Source: Oerskovia flava (lineage in GTDB: Bacteria > Actinomycetota > Actinomycetes > Actinomycetales > Cellulomonadaceae). From it: a stretch of 64,000 nucleotides of DNA. Shown piece by piece: positions 1 to 8,132 of the stretch; positions within the stretch are counted from its first letter, which is position 1, and the number at the start of each line of letters is the position of its first letter. The notes under the pieces were generated by a model. It had not been told where the DNA came from. It saw only the letters and a program-made list of their open reading frames with translations, and did no database searches. The stretch is from contig NZ_JAOXSR010000004.1 in assembly GCF_026163685.1 (NCBI RefSeq), positions 1 through 64,000 on the forward strand, given 5' to 3'. Both the position numbers and the translations under genes were made by a program.

Positions 1-1580
1 GGGCGGCCGGGGGCGGCGCCCGTGAGGGCGCCGTCAGCCAGGACCCGGAGGCCTGCCACGAGGACGTCGTCGATGCCTGACGCCGGGCGGCGCGGGGCCT
101 CGTACGTCGCCTCGTCCTGGACGCGGTCGGGGTCGACGAGCACGACGTCGGCCGCGGCGCCCGGGCGCAGGACCCCGCGGTCGGCCAGGCCGAACCGTCG
201 GGCGGCCGACGCGGAGAGGTGCTGCTCGGCCTCGTGCCAGGTCCAGTCGCCGAGCGTGCGCACGTGCTCGGCGAGGAAGCGGGCGAAGGCCCCCCAGCCG
301 CGCGGGTGCGGGCGCCCGCCGGCGACGGGCTGGTAGATGGCGTCGGAGCCGCCCATCTGCGCCGGGTGGCGCAGCAGCGTGCGCACCGACTCGGCGGAGT
401 TGGTCGGCGGCTGGGCGAACACGCAGCTCGCCCGCAGCCGGGTCGCGACGAGGATCCGGACCGCGGCGTCGGTGGGGGTGGTGCCCAGGCGGGCTGCGAC
501 GTCGGGCAGGGTCATCCCCTCCGCCCACGCGAGCTCGCCGGGCGTCTCGGTCGGCACCGCGGCGAGCGTCACGCGCGCCCAGAGGTCGGCGAGACCCGGG
601 AAGTGCTCGCGGTGCAGCCGGGCGAGGACGGCCGGGTCGCTGAGCGCGGCGAGCGTCGCGTCCGGCTCGGCGATCGGGAGCCACGTCGGCAGCGCGACCA
701 TCGACAGGATCGAGCAGCCGCGCAGGTAGGGGTAGGAGTCGAACGTGACGTCGAGCCCGCACGCGCGCGCCTCGTCGACGTAGCCCGCGAGCTCCGCGGC
801 GGGACCGTGGTAGTGCGAGACGTGGGTCGCGACGCCCGACGCCCGGGCCACGCGCACGAGCTCCGCGAACGCCGGTCCGGCCTTCTCCTCGTACCCACGC
901 ATGTGGCTCACGTGCGGCAGGGAGCGCTCGGCGACCACGCGGGCGAGCGTGACGAGCTCGGTCTCGTCGGCGTACGCGGCCGGGACGTACTCCAGGCCCG
1001 TCGACAGCCCGACGGCGCCGTCGTCGAGCGCGGCACGCAGGAGCGCCGTCATCGCGTCGAGCTCGGCCGGCGTCGCGGGACGGGCCTCGGTGCCCACCAC
1101 CGCGTGCCGCAGCGTGCCGTGCGGCACGAGGTAGGCGACGTTGACCGGCGTCGTGCCGACGTACCCGGCGAGGAGGTCGGCCACCGACCCGCCGCGGAAG
1201 GTCGGGTGCTCGCCGTTGATCGCGGTGAAGTAGTCGCTCGCCCAGCGGGCGGTCGCGGGCGACGACGGCGCCCAGGAGACACCGTCCTGGCCGACGACGA
1301 TGCTCGTCACCCCCTGGCGCAGCATCGCGAGCTGCACCTCGGGCTCGAGGACCGCGGCCTCGCCGTGGACGTGCGCGTCGACGAAGCCCGGGAGCGCGAG
1401 CCGGCCGTCGGCGTCGAGGACGTCGGCGCCGTCGGGGATCGCCGTCGACCCGCCCGACGGTGCGATCTCGGCGATACGGCCGTCCGCCACGACGAGGTCG
1501 AGAGGGCCGCTGGTCCTGCCGTCCGGCAGCGGGCGCCGTGCGCCGCGGATCGTGAGCGGTCGCTGGTCGGGGATGCGCAC
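1..1580 (-). CDS. N-acyl-D-amino-acid deacylase (D-aminoacylase family), 3' end cut by window start
   Basis: Amidohydrolase-superfamily enzyme expected to hydrolyse N-acyl-D-amino acids in the cytoplasm. The translated minus frame contains the metal-binding motif GFVDAHVHG about 65 residues in, then the family signature GLSTGLEYVPAAYA, SHMRGYEEK and THVSHYH. About 526 codons are present. The final visible residues (VLVAGLRVLADGALTGAAPG) resemble the usual C-terminus of the family, so only a few residues should be missing. The GTG start at 1580 is preceded by GGAG at good spacing; there is no signal peptide. It lies 82 bp downstream of the serine hydrolase on the same strand, so it is probably the last gene of the murQ operon. 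In that context it may free D-amino acids from imported wall fragments. The exact substrate is inferred, not shown. Confidence 0.85.
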   Translation of the reverse strand, partial: MRIPDQRPLTIRGARRPLPDGRTSGPLDLVVADGRIAEIAPSGGSTAIPDGADVLDADGRLALPGFVDAHVHGEAAVLEPEVQLAMLRQGVTSIVVGQDGVSWAPSSPATARWASDYFTAINGEHPTFRGGSVADLLAGYVGTTPVNVAYLVPHGTLRHAVVGTEARPATPAELDAMTALLRAALDDGAVGLSTGLEYVPAAYADETELVTLARVVAERSLPHVSHMRGYEEKAGPAFAELVRVARASGVATHVSHYHGPAAELAGYVDEARACGLDVTFDSYPYLRGCSILSMVALPTWLPIAEPDATLAALSDPAVLARLHREHFPGLADLWARVTLAAVPTETPGELAWAEGMTLPDVAARLGTTPTDAAVRILVATRLRASCVFAQPPTNSAESVRTLLRHPAQMGGSDAIYQPVAGGRPHPRGWGAFARFLAEHVRTLGDWTWHEAEQHLSASAARRFGLADRGVLRPGAAADVVLVDPDRVQDEATYEAPRRPASGIDDVLVAGLRVLADGALTGAAPGR

Positions 1581-1591
1581 TGTCCGGCTCC

Positions 1592-1620
1592 GTCGTGTCG
1601 GTCGTGTCGGGTCGTGTCAG
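1592..1620. repeat. Three tandem copies of a 10-bp repeat
   Basis: GTCGTGTCGG is repeated about three times with a 10-bp period in the 82-bp gap between the serine hydrolase and the deacylase. It lies just upstream of the deacylase ribosome-binding site on the minus strand. Function unknown. Confidence 0.6.
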
Positions 1621-1662
1621 ACGAGCGGCGGGATTAGTACGGACTCCTGCCTTCGATCGATC

Positions 1663-2664
1663 CTACGGGGAGATGCACCCGGCGAGCGCGCGGCGCTCGT
1701 CGTCGACGCCCGTGCCGTCGCGCCCGCCGTGCACACGGTTCGTCAGGAGCACCGCGTACCCACCCGTCGACAGGTCGACGACGAACGACGTCCCCGTGAA
1801 GCCGGTGTGCCCGACCTGGTCGCCGGTCACCGACATCGTCGGGCACCCGCGGCGCAGACCCAGGGCCTGGCCGTACGGCGCGCCCGCGCGCACCGCGACC
1901 GGGTCCGGCGTCACGAGCTCGTGCCACCGGGCCTCCGAGACGACGTGCCGACCGCCGAACGCCCCCCGGCGGCGCACGACCTCCGCGAGGCGGGCCACGT
2001 CGTCGAGCGTGCCGAACAGGCCGGCGTTCCCGACCGGTCGGGCGAGCGCGGCCGCGAGCTCGTCGTGGACGTGCCCCGTCGGGGTGCCAGGCTCCGTCGC
2101 GACGACCTCTCCGGGGGCCGCGTTCGGCACGCGCACCGGGCCCCAGGACAGTCCGGCCGCGCCGAGGGGTACGGCGACCCGGTCCAGCACGACCCGGTCG
2201 AGCGAGGTCGACGTGACCTCCTCGACGAGCAGGCCGAGCAGCACGAAGCCCAGGCAGGAGTAGAGGTGCATCTGTCCTGGCTCGGTCTCGGGCGCCGTGC
2301 CCAGCACGTCGTCGAGCACCCCCGCAGGCGTGGCGGCGGTCCGCCACGCGACGGACGAGGCTCGCAGCCCGGCGGTGTGGGTGAGCAGGTGCCGCGCGCT
2401 CGCGCCGGTCCGGGTCGCGGGGACGTCGAGGCGCTCGCGGACGGGCGCGTCGAGGTCGAGAAGGCCGTCATCGACCAGCGTGAGCACCGTGAGGGCCGTG
2501 AAGACCTTCGTGAGCGACGCGAGGTCGAACCGGGAGCGGCTCGTCACCGGCTCTACCTGCGCGCCCGCCCGCACCCGCGCGGTGGTGCCCACCAGGCGGC
2601 GACGCGAGGCGGCGTCGGTCCGCACGAGGCTGGACGCGGCGGACCAGCCGCCACCTGACGTCAC
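1663..2664 (-). CDS. Beta-lactamase-fold serine hydrolase (AmiE/YbbE-like)
   Basis: A 333-residue member of the class C beta-lactamase/esterase family. The nucleophile motif SLTK lies about 55 residues from the start and a KTG-like HTG box is near the C-terminus (GHTGFTGTS). The second motif reads YSC where the family normally has Y-S-N or Y-S-D. No signal peptide is visible, so it should be cytoplasmic. The GTG start at 2664 overlaps the stop of the upstream permease (GTGA), which implies translational coupling. In Bacillus subtilis a related protein (AmiE/YbbE) sits in the MurNAc cluster with namZ, nagZ and murQ. By analogy this protein may cleave peptide or ester groups from imported muropeptides. 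A generic esterase role cannot be excluded. Confidence 0.82.
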   Translation of the reverse strand: MTSGGGWSAASSLVRTDAASRRRLVGTTARVRAGAQVEPVTSRSRFDLASLTKVFTALTVLTLVDDGLLDLDAPVRERLDVPATRTGASARHLLTHTAGLRASSVAWRTAATPAGVLDDVLGTAPETEPGQMHLYSCLGFVLLGLLVEEVTSTSLDRVVLDRVAVPLGAAGLSWGPVRVPNAAPGEVVATEPGTPTGHVHDELAAALARPVGNAGLFGTLDDVARLAEVVRRRGAFGGRHVVSEARWHELVTPDPVAVRAGAPYGQALGLRRGCPTMSVTGDQVGHTGFTGTSFVVDLSTGGYAVLLTNRVHGGRDGTGVDDERRALAGCISP

Positions 2665-3569
2665 TTGCTCATGCCCGACGTCAGACCGGAGATGATCTGG
2701 CGTGTGGCGAGCAGGAAGACGACGACCAGGGGCAGCGTCGCGATCGTCAGGCCGGCGAAGAGCTGTGGCCAGTCGGTCGAGTACTCCCCGAAGAACCGGG
2801 TCAGGCCCACGGGCAGGGTGTAGCTGTCGCGGTCCCGCATGAGGATCAACGGGTAGAAGAAGTCGTTCCACACGGGGACGAAGCGGAACACGACGACGGT
2901 CGCGAGCGCGGGGCGCACGAGCGGGACCATGATCGACCAGAAGGCGCGGAACGGTCCGGCGCCGTCGAGGCGCGCCGCCTCCTCCAGCTCCTGCGGGAGC
3001 TGGCGGAAGAACACGGCGAGCACGAACGTCGAGAACGGGATCCCCAGGGCCGTGTAGACGAGGATCAGGCTGACGATGTTGCTCGTCATCCCGAGCTGGT
3101 CGAGCATGAAGAACAGCGGCAGGACCGCGAGGTGCACCGGCAGCATGAGTCCGGCGAGGAACAGGCCTTCGATCGAGCGCAGCCCGCGTACGCGGGTGCG
3201 GGCGAACGCGTAGGCGGCCATGAGCGAGACGAACGTCGAGAGCGCGACCGACGTGACCGTCACGACGATCGAGTTCGTGAAGTACGTGTCGAACGACGCC
3301 GTGACCCAGGCCTCTTGGAAGGAGGTGAACGAGATCGGGAAGGGCAGGCCGAGAGGCTCGGCCGCGATCTGCTGCTGGGTGCGCAGCGCGTTGTTCACCA
3401 TGAGGACGAGCGGCCCGACCGCGACGACCGCGTACCCCCACAGCAGGACGTTGACGAGGAGGCGCGGCATCCAGTGACCGCTCTGCTTGGTGCGGGTCCG
3501 ACGGCGGTCCCCGCCCGGCTCGGGCGGACGCACCGGTGCGGTGGACGGTGAGGTGTCGACGACGGTCAT
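2661..3569 (-). CDS. Carbohydrate ABC transporter permease, MalG type
   Basis: A 302-residue integral membrane permease of the CUT1 family. It has a charged cytoplasmic N-terminus, about six hydrophobic segments and the EAA loop (EEAARLDGAGPFRAFWSI) that contacts the transporter ATPase. Its ATG overlaps the upstream permease stop by one base (TGATG), and its own stop overlaps the next gene. It pairs with the adjacent MalF-type permease and the binding protein. The neighbours murQ, namZ and GH20 suggest the substrate is MurNAc or a MurNAc-GlcNAc fragment. No ATPase gene is present; a shared MsiK-type ATPase encoded elsewhere is likely, as in Streptomyces sugar systems. Confidence 0.9.
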   Translation of the reverse strand: MTVVDTSPSTAPVRPPEPGGDRRRTRTKQSGHWMPRLLVNVLLWGYAVVAVGPLVLMVNNALRTQQQIAAEPLGLPFPISFTSFQEAWVTASFDTYFTNSIVVTVTSVALSTFVSLMAAYAFARTRVRGLRSIEGLFLAGLMLPVHLAVLPLFFMLDQLGMTSNIVSLILVYTALGIPFSTFVLAVFFRQLPQELEEAARLDGAGPFRAFWSIMVPLVRPALATVVVFRFVPVWNDFFYPLILMRDRDSYTLPVGLTRFFGEYSTDWPQLFAGLTIATLPLVVVFLLATRQIISGLTSGMSK

Positions 3570-4525
3570 CAGGACAGCCTCCGCTCGGCTCGACGCATCA
3601 CGCGGGTGATCCCGACGGAGATGCCGAGGATGAACAGGAAGAGGACGGTGGCGAGCGCGGACGAGACACCGATCGAGTTGGGGTTGCCCGACTCGAACGC
3701 GGTCCGGTAGAAGAGCAGCATCATGACGTCGGTCGATCCGGCCGGGCTGCCGCTCGACCCGCCGAGCGCGAACGGGATCGCCATCGCCTCCATGGCACCG
3801 ATGAAGGTGAGCACGGTGACGATGCCCATCGTGGGCACGAGCATGGGCAGCGTGATGTAGCGCAGCCGGGTGAGCGCCGTCGCGCCGTCGAGCGACGCGG
3901 CTTCGTCGAGCTCGACCGGGATGCCGCCGATCGCCGCACCGTAGAGCAGGATCGGGAAGCCGATCCACTGCCAGCCCGAGACCAGGACGACCATCCAGAT
4001 CGCGAGCGCCGGGTCGCCCAACCAGGGCAGCGCGAGGCTCTCGAGCCCGACCCCGCGCAGGATCGCGTTCACCGGCCCGAACAGGGGCGAGAGCATGAGC
4101 GACCACAGGTAGCCGATGACCATCGGGCTCACCAGGTACGGCAGGGTGAACATCGTCTGGAACAGTCGCTTGGTGCGCTGACGGCGGTGGAGCAGGAGGG
4201 CGATCCCGAGACCGAGGGAGTTCTGGAAGACGAACGCGCCCGCGAAGAGGAGCAGGTTGTGGGAGAACCCCCGCCACAGCTGGTCCGCGTACGGCTGCTG
4301 CGTGAGCAGCGTGACGTAGTTCGCGAAGCCGACGAAGCCGTCCCGTGCCGTGCCCTGCCAGCCGTAGAACGAGTAGCTGAGGGCGGCACCCATCGGGTAC
4401 ATGATGAGCACCGCGAACAGCACGAGCGCGGGCATGATGAAGGCGAGGCTCGGGACGAGCCCGAGCTGGATGCCCGTGTTGCGTGGGGGGCGACGCCGCG
4501 CGGTGCGCGGGACCGTGATGGCCAT
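3569..4525 (-). CDS. Carbohydrate ABC transporter permease, MalF type
   Basis: A 318-residue CUT1 permease with about six transmembrane segments; the first begins about 25 residues in, after a basic N-terminus. The EAA loop reads DEAASLDGATALTRLRYITL. The start codon is preceded by GGAGAG. It lies 70 bp downstream of the binding-protein gene, with a strong hairpin in that gap (4546-4576), and is translationally coupled to the second permease. Substrate is inferred from the muropeptide-salvage neighbours. Confidence 0.9.
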   Translation of the reverse strand: MAITVPRTARRRPPRNTGIQLGLVPSLAFIMPALVLFAVLIMYPMGAALSYSFYGWQGTARDGFVGFANYVTLLTQQPYADQLWRGFSHNLLLFAGAFVFQNSLGLGIALLLHRRQRTKRLFQTMFTLPYLVSPMVIGYLWSLMLSPLFGPVNAILRGVGLESLALPWLGDPALAIWMVVLVSGWQWIGFPILLYGAAIGGIPVELDEAASLDGATALTRLRYITLPMLVPTMGIVTVLTFIGAMEAMAIPFALGGSSGSPAGSTDVMMLLFYRTAFESGNPNSIGVSSALATVLFLFILGISVGITRVMRRAERRLS

Positions 4526-4545
4526 CGTCTCTCCGTCCGGTCCGG

Positions 4546-4576
4546 GTCGGGTGGCCCCGCGCAGGGGCCACCCGAC
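4546..4576 (-). terminator. Hairpin between binding-protein and permease genes
   Basis: A perfect 13-bp inverted repeat (4546-4558 with 4564-4576) and a 5-base loop lie in the 70-bp gap after the binding-protein stop. There is no T-run, so it is more likely a partial terminator or 3'-end stabiliser that keeps binding-protein mRNA above permease mRNA than a full stop. A similar hairpin occupies the same place in the ceb operon. Confidence 0.65.
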
Positions 4577-4595
4577 GGTCAGGGTGTGGTGCGGC

Positions 4596-5882
4596 TCAGG
4601 CGCCGGGGGTGAACCATGTCGAGATCCCGCTCTGCAGGTCCTCCGCGAGCTGGTCGGCGGACTTCTGGCCGAGCCACATGGCCTGGATGTCCGGGCCGAG
4701 CACGGCGGTTCCCGCGGGGTCGCCGTAGCGGAAGTCGACGAGCAGGAGGTACGGCACGGCGTTGGTGAGGTAGGTGTCGTTCATCTCCTGCATGAGCGCG
4801 TCGCCGTAGGTGACGCCCGCCAGCGGCGAGAACTGCAGCACCTCGTCGGCCACGAGCTGGCCGAACTCGGTCGTCGTCATCCAGTTCAGCAGCGCGGCCG
4901 CCTCGTCCTGGTGCGCGCTCGCCGCATTGATCCCGAAGCTGCCGTCGGCGTAGGACGGTGTCACGGCCTCGTCGAGCGGCGAGCCCGGCGCCGGCGGCAC
5001 CTGGTAGACGCCGAGGTTCATGTCGGGTGCGGAGTCGCGGATGGTCTTGAGGTCGAACGAGCCGCCGGGCCACTGCGCGGCCTGGCCGGACGTGAACTGC
5101 AGGGTCGCGTCGGCGACCGCGACGGCCGTGACGTCCTTGTCCAGGTACTGCTTCATGTCCTCGACGATCTCGAGCGACGCGACGTAGTCGGGGTCCGTGA
5201 AGTCGGTGCTGCCGTCCTGCACGGCGGCGGCGAAGTCCGCGCCGCCGTAGCGGGCGGACCCCACGAGGTCGTGGAACATCGGCAGGACCCAGTCCTCCCG
5301 GGCGCCGAGCGCCATGGGGGTGATGTCGGCGTCGAGCAGGATCTCCTGGACGTCGACGAACTCGTCCCAGGTCGTCGGCTCGGAGAGCCCGAGCTCGTCG
5401 AACAGGTCCGCGTCGTAGTACATCGTCATGGTCTGGTAGGCGAACGGCACACCGTAGGTCGCGCCGTCCGCGCGGCCCTGGGCGGCCTGCAGGATGGTCG
5501 GGTCGTACGCGTCGAGCCCGTCCACGACGTCGTCGATCGGCACGAGCTGGCCGGCGTCGATCGGCGCCTGCGCACCGCCGTACGCGCGGATCATGGCGAC
5601 GTCGGGACCGTCGCGGCCTGCGAGCCCCGTCGAGAGCAGCTGGTTGTACTCCGTCGCCTGGAAGCCCTCGAACTCGATCGTCACCCCGGGGTTCGCCTCC
5701 TCGTAGACGTCGAACACCCGCTCCCAGTCACCGGCGTTCTGCGCCTGCCAGGACCAGATGGTCAGGGTGACGTCCTCGCCGTCGGCCCCCTGCGGTGTGT
5801 CGGAGCTTCCGCCGGGTGCGCAGGCTGCCAGGGCGAGGGTCGTGGCGAGCGCCGCGGCGCCGGCCTGGTAGGGCTTTCTCAT
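4596..5882 (-). CDS. Sugar ABC transporter substrate-binding lipoprotein
   Basis: A 428-residue extracellular solute-binding protein of family 1. The signal peptide is of lipoprotein type, with lipobox LAAC and lipidation Cys21, so the mature protein should be membrane-anchored outside the cell. The mature part begins with the usual VTLTIWSW strand. Its ATG overlaps the murQ stop (ATGA), and AAAGGA precedes the start. Two permease genes follow. Ligand specificity cannot be read from the sequence; the operon context points to a cell-wall amino sugar such as MurNAc or GlcNAc-MurNAc. Confidence 0.9.
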   Translation of the reverse strand: MRKPYQAGAAALATTLALAACAPGGSSDTPQGADGEDVTLTIWSWQAQNAGDWERVFDVYEEANPGVTIEFEGFQATEYNQLLSTGLAGRDGPDVAMIRAYGGAQAPIDAGQLVPIDDVVDGLDAYDPTILQAAQGRADGATYGVPFAYQTMTMYYDADLFDELGLSEPTTWDEFVDVQEILLDADITPMALGAREDWVLPMFHDLVGSARYGGADFAAAVQDGSTDFTDPDYVASLEIVEDMKQYLDKDVTAVAVADATLQFTSGQAAQWPGGSFDLKTIRDSAPDMNLGVYQVPPAPGSPLDEAVTPSYADGSFGINAASAHQDEAAALLNWMTTTEFGQLVADEVLQFSPLAGVTYGDALMQEMNDTYLTNAVPYLLLVDFRYGDPAGTAVLGPDIQAMWLGQKSADQLAEDLQSGISTWFTPGA

Positions 5883-6814
5883 CGGTGGTCCTTTCGGGGG
5901 GAGGTGTGCGGGGTGGTGCGTACTGGGCCGAGGGCGGCGCGGACGTCGAGATCGGTGCGGCGCAGGCGCTCGCGGGCCTCGTGCGGGTCGACGACCGCGA
6001 GGACGGAGACGAGCGCGGTGCGCAGGTCCCCGTCGCACGCGCGCAGCGTGTCCTCGGCGCGCTCCTCGTCGAGGCCGGTGAGCGTGGTGAGGATGCGCAC
6101 CGTGCGCTGGTGCAGTTTCTCGTTGGTGTCGAGGAGCGCGACCATGAGGTTGTCGTAGACGCGCCCGCGACGTGTCATCAACGCGGTCGAGAAGCCGTTG
6201 AGGACGAGCTTGGCGGCTGTGCCTGCCTTGAGCCGGGTGGAGCCCGTGAGGATCTCCGGCCCCGTGTCCGGGGCGACGAGGACGTCGGCCAGCGCGGCGA
6301 GCGGTGTATCGGGGTTGCTCGTGACCAGGGCGGTCGTGGCCCCGGCCCGTCGCGCGGCGTCGAGCGCTCCGCGGACGTACGGCGTCGTGCCCGAGGCGGT
6401 GACGCCGATGGCGAGGTCGTGCTCGGTGAGGTCGGCGGCGTCGGCGGCGCCTGCCTCCGCGCTGTCCTCGGCGCCCTCGACGGCGTCGACGACGGCACGC
6501 TGCCCGCCGGCGATGCGCGCGACCACCCGTCCGGGTTCGAGCGCGAAGGTGGGCAGGAGCTCTGCGGCGTCGAGGACGGCGAGCCGCCCGGAGGTCCCGG
6601 CGCCGAGGTAGACGACCTTGCCGTCGGCGTCGAGCGACGCCACCGCGAGGTCGACGAGCCGTGCGATCGCGGGGAGCGTGGCGCGCACGGCACCCGCCAC
6701 CTCGGCGTCGGCGTCGTTGAGGAGGGTGAGGACGTCGAGGGTCTGCCGGGCGTCGAGCCCGCTCGAGGCAGGGCTCCGGGTCTCGGTGCGGGACAGCGTC
6801 GGGGGTGGCTCCAC
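5879..6814 (-). CDS. murQ: N-acetylmuramic acid 6-phosphate etherase
   Basis: Cytoplasmic lyase that cleaves the D-lactyl ether of MurNAc-6-phosphate to GlcNAc-6-phosphate and D-lactate. The 311-residue protein has the SIS-fold phosphosugar signature GAGTSGRLAVLDAAELLPTF, the IAGG segment and GVTASGTTPYV. The length matches the family (about 300). GTG at 6814 was chosen because GGAG lies 8 bases upstream and the family N-terminus (TETRSPASSGLD) follows directly; a longer reading would run through the promoter region. It is the first gene of the operon, and its stop overlaps the binding-protein start. MurQ needs a phosphorylated substrate, yet no PTS or MurNAc kinase is encoded in this window. 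Confidence 0.95.
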   Translation of the reverse strand: MEPPPTLSRTETRSPASSGLDARQTLDVLTLLNDADAEVAGAVRATLPAIARLVDLAVASLDADGKVVYLGAGTSGRLAVLDAAELLPTFALEPGRVVARIAGGQRAVVDAVEGAEDSAEAGAADAADLTEHDLAIGVTASGTTPYVRGALDAARRAGATTALVTSNPDTPLAALADVLVAPDTGPEILTGSTRLKAGTAAKLVLNGFSTALMTRRGRVYDNLMVALLDTNEKLHQRTVRILTTLTGLDEERAEDTLRACDGDLRTALVSVLAVVDPHEARERLRRTDLDVRAALGPVRTTPHTSPRKDHR

Positions 6815-6856
6815 GGGTGGTGCTCCGTCCGGTCGGGTCGTCGTCGACGTCGATGC

Positions 6857-6902
6857 TGACAAATTTCTACACGAAGGGCTAGACCTGTGGCAAACTTTTA
6901 CA
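6857..6902. promoter_or_regulatory. Two tandem operator-like palindromes in the murQ/namZ divergent region
   Basis: TGACAAATTTCTACA (6857-6871) and TGGCAAACTTTTACA (6888-6902) agree at 12 of 15 positions. Both fit an imperfect palindrome, TG-N3-AA-N-TT-N3-CA. They are 31 bp apart, about three helical turns. This A+T-rich island lies between the two divergent starts. The shape resembles RpiR/MurR-family operators, but no such regulator gene is in the window. Confidence 0.6.
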
Positions 6903-6932
6903 CACCCGAAACAGCGCGACGAGCGGAGAAGC

Positions 6933-8105
6933 ATGCGAGCTGGTGTCGACCGACTTCTGACACGCGACCCGGACGGCGTCGGGGACCTCCTGCGCGGCAG
7001 GCTCGGCTTCCTGACCAACGACCTGGCGACGACCCGAGACCTTGAGGTCTCCCGCGTAGCGCTGCACCGGGCCGGCCTGCAGGTCGTGCGCTACCTCAGT
7101 CCGGAGCACGGACTCAGCGGCCGTGCCCGCGAGGGCGAGCACGTCGCCGGGGGCACCGACCGCACGACCGGCCTGCCCGTCGTCAGCCTCTACGGCGACC
7201 ACGTCCGCCCGGACGGCACCGACCTGGCGGGGCTCGACGCCGTCGTCGTCGACCTGCCGGACGTCGGCGCGCGGTTCTACACCTACGTCTGGACCCTGAG
7301 CCACGTCCTCGAGGCGTGCGCCGAGCACGACGTCGCCGTCATCGTCCTCGACCGACCCAACCCGCTCGGCGGCTCGATGGAGCACGTCGAGGGGCCCGTG
7401 CTGGACGAGGACTGCCACTCGCTCGTCGGCCGCTGGTCGATGCCCCTTCGGCACAGCCTGACGATCGGAGAGCTCACCAGGCACTGGGCACGCACCCGCG
7501 GCATCGACGTCGACCTGCGGGTGGTGCGCGTCGAGGGGTGGGAGCGTACGACGACGGCGTTGTCGACCCCGACCTGGCCGTGGGTGCCGCCGTCACCCAA
7601 CATGCCGAGCCCGACGACGGCCCTGCTCTACCCCGGCACGTGCCTCGTGGAGGGGGTGAACCTCTCGGAGGGACGCTCCACCGCGGTGCCGTTCCGTGCC
7701 CTCGGCGCGCCGTGGATCGACGGCGAGGACCTCGCCGACGCGTTCGCCGCGCTCGACCTGCCGGGCGTGCGGGCCGTGCCGTACGGCTTCACCCCGCTCG
7801 TGCGGGACTGGGCCCACCAGCCCTGCGAGGGAGTCCTGCTCCACGTCACCGACGTCGAGGCCTTCCGCCCGGTGCGGACCGGTGTCGCGCTGCTACGGAC
7901 CGTCGCGCTGCTGCACCCGGGCCTGCTCGCGGAGACCGAGCAGCGCGGGCTCCAGCCCGGCGAGTCCGACGCGACGCCGCTCGAGCGGCTGTTCGGCCGC
8001 CGCGGCGCGTTCGACGCGATCACCGGCGGCGCGTGGGACGCGCCCGGAGCGCTCGACGTCCCCGGCTGGCAGGAGACGACCGCCGAGGACCTGCTCTACC
8101 GCTGA
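6933..8105 (+). CDS. namZ: Exo-beta-N-acetylmuramidase NamZ (DUF1343, GH171)
   Basis: A 390-residue DUF1343-family protein. Bacillus subtilis NamZ (YbbC) removes MurNAc from the non-reducing end of wall glycans. Family signatures seen are GRLGFLTN near the N-terminus, YLSPEHGLSG, the DLPDVGARFYTYVWT block, VLDRPNPLGG, and the C-terminal LYPGTCLVEGVNLSEGR. ATG at 6933 has GGAG six bases upstream. The N-terminus shows no signal peptide, unlike the secreted Bacillus enzyme, so it probably acts on imported fragments. It is transcribed divergently from murQ and shares the operator region. It is convergent with the GH20 gene, whose stop is 27 bp away. Confidence 0.9.
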   Translation: MRAGVDRLLTRDPDGVGDLLRGRLGFLTNDLATTRDLEVSRVALHRAGLQVVRYLSPEHGLSGRAREGEHVAGGTDRTTGLPVVSLYGDHVRPDGTDLAGLDAVVVDLPDVGARFYTYVWTLSHVLEACAEHDVAVIVLDRPNPLGGSMEHVEGPVLDEDCHSLVGRWSMPLRHSLTIGELTRHWARTRGIDVDLRVVRVEGWERTTTALSTPTWPWVPPSPNMPSPTTALLYPGTCLVEGVNLSEGRSTAVPFRALGAPWIDGEDLADAFAALDLPGVRAVPYGFTPLVRDWAHQPCEGVLLHVTDVEAFRPVRTGVALLRTVALLHPGLLAETEQRGLQPGESDATPLERLFGRRGAFDAITGGAWDAPGALDVPGWQETTAEDLLYR

Positions 8106-8132
8106 TCCCCGAAGGTCGGTGTCACGGTTGTG

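Noticed and set aside
34-762. Open frame of 242 codons on the minus strand near the window start
   Set aside because: The real gene on this strand is in another frame (deacylase, conserved motifs); this frame is Arg/Pro-rich and motif-free.
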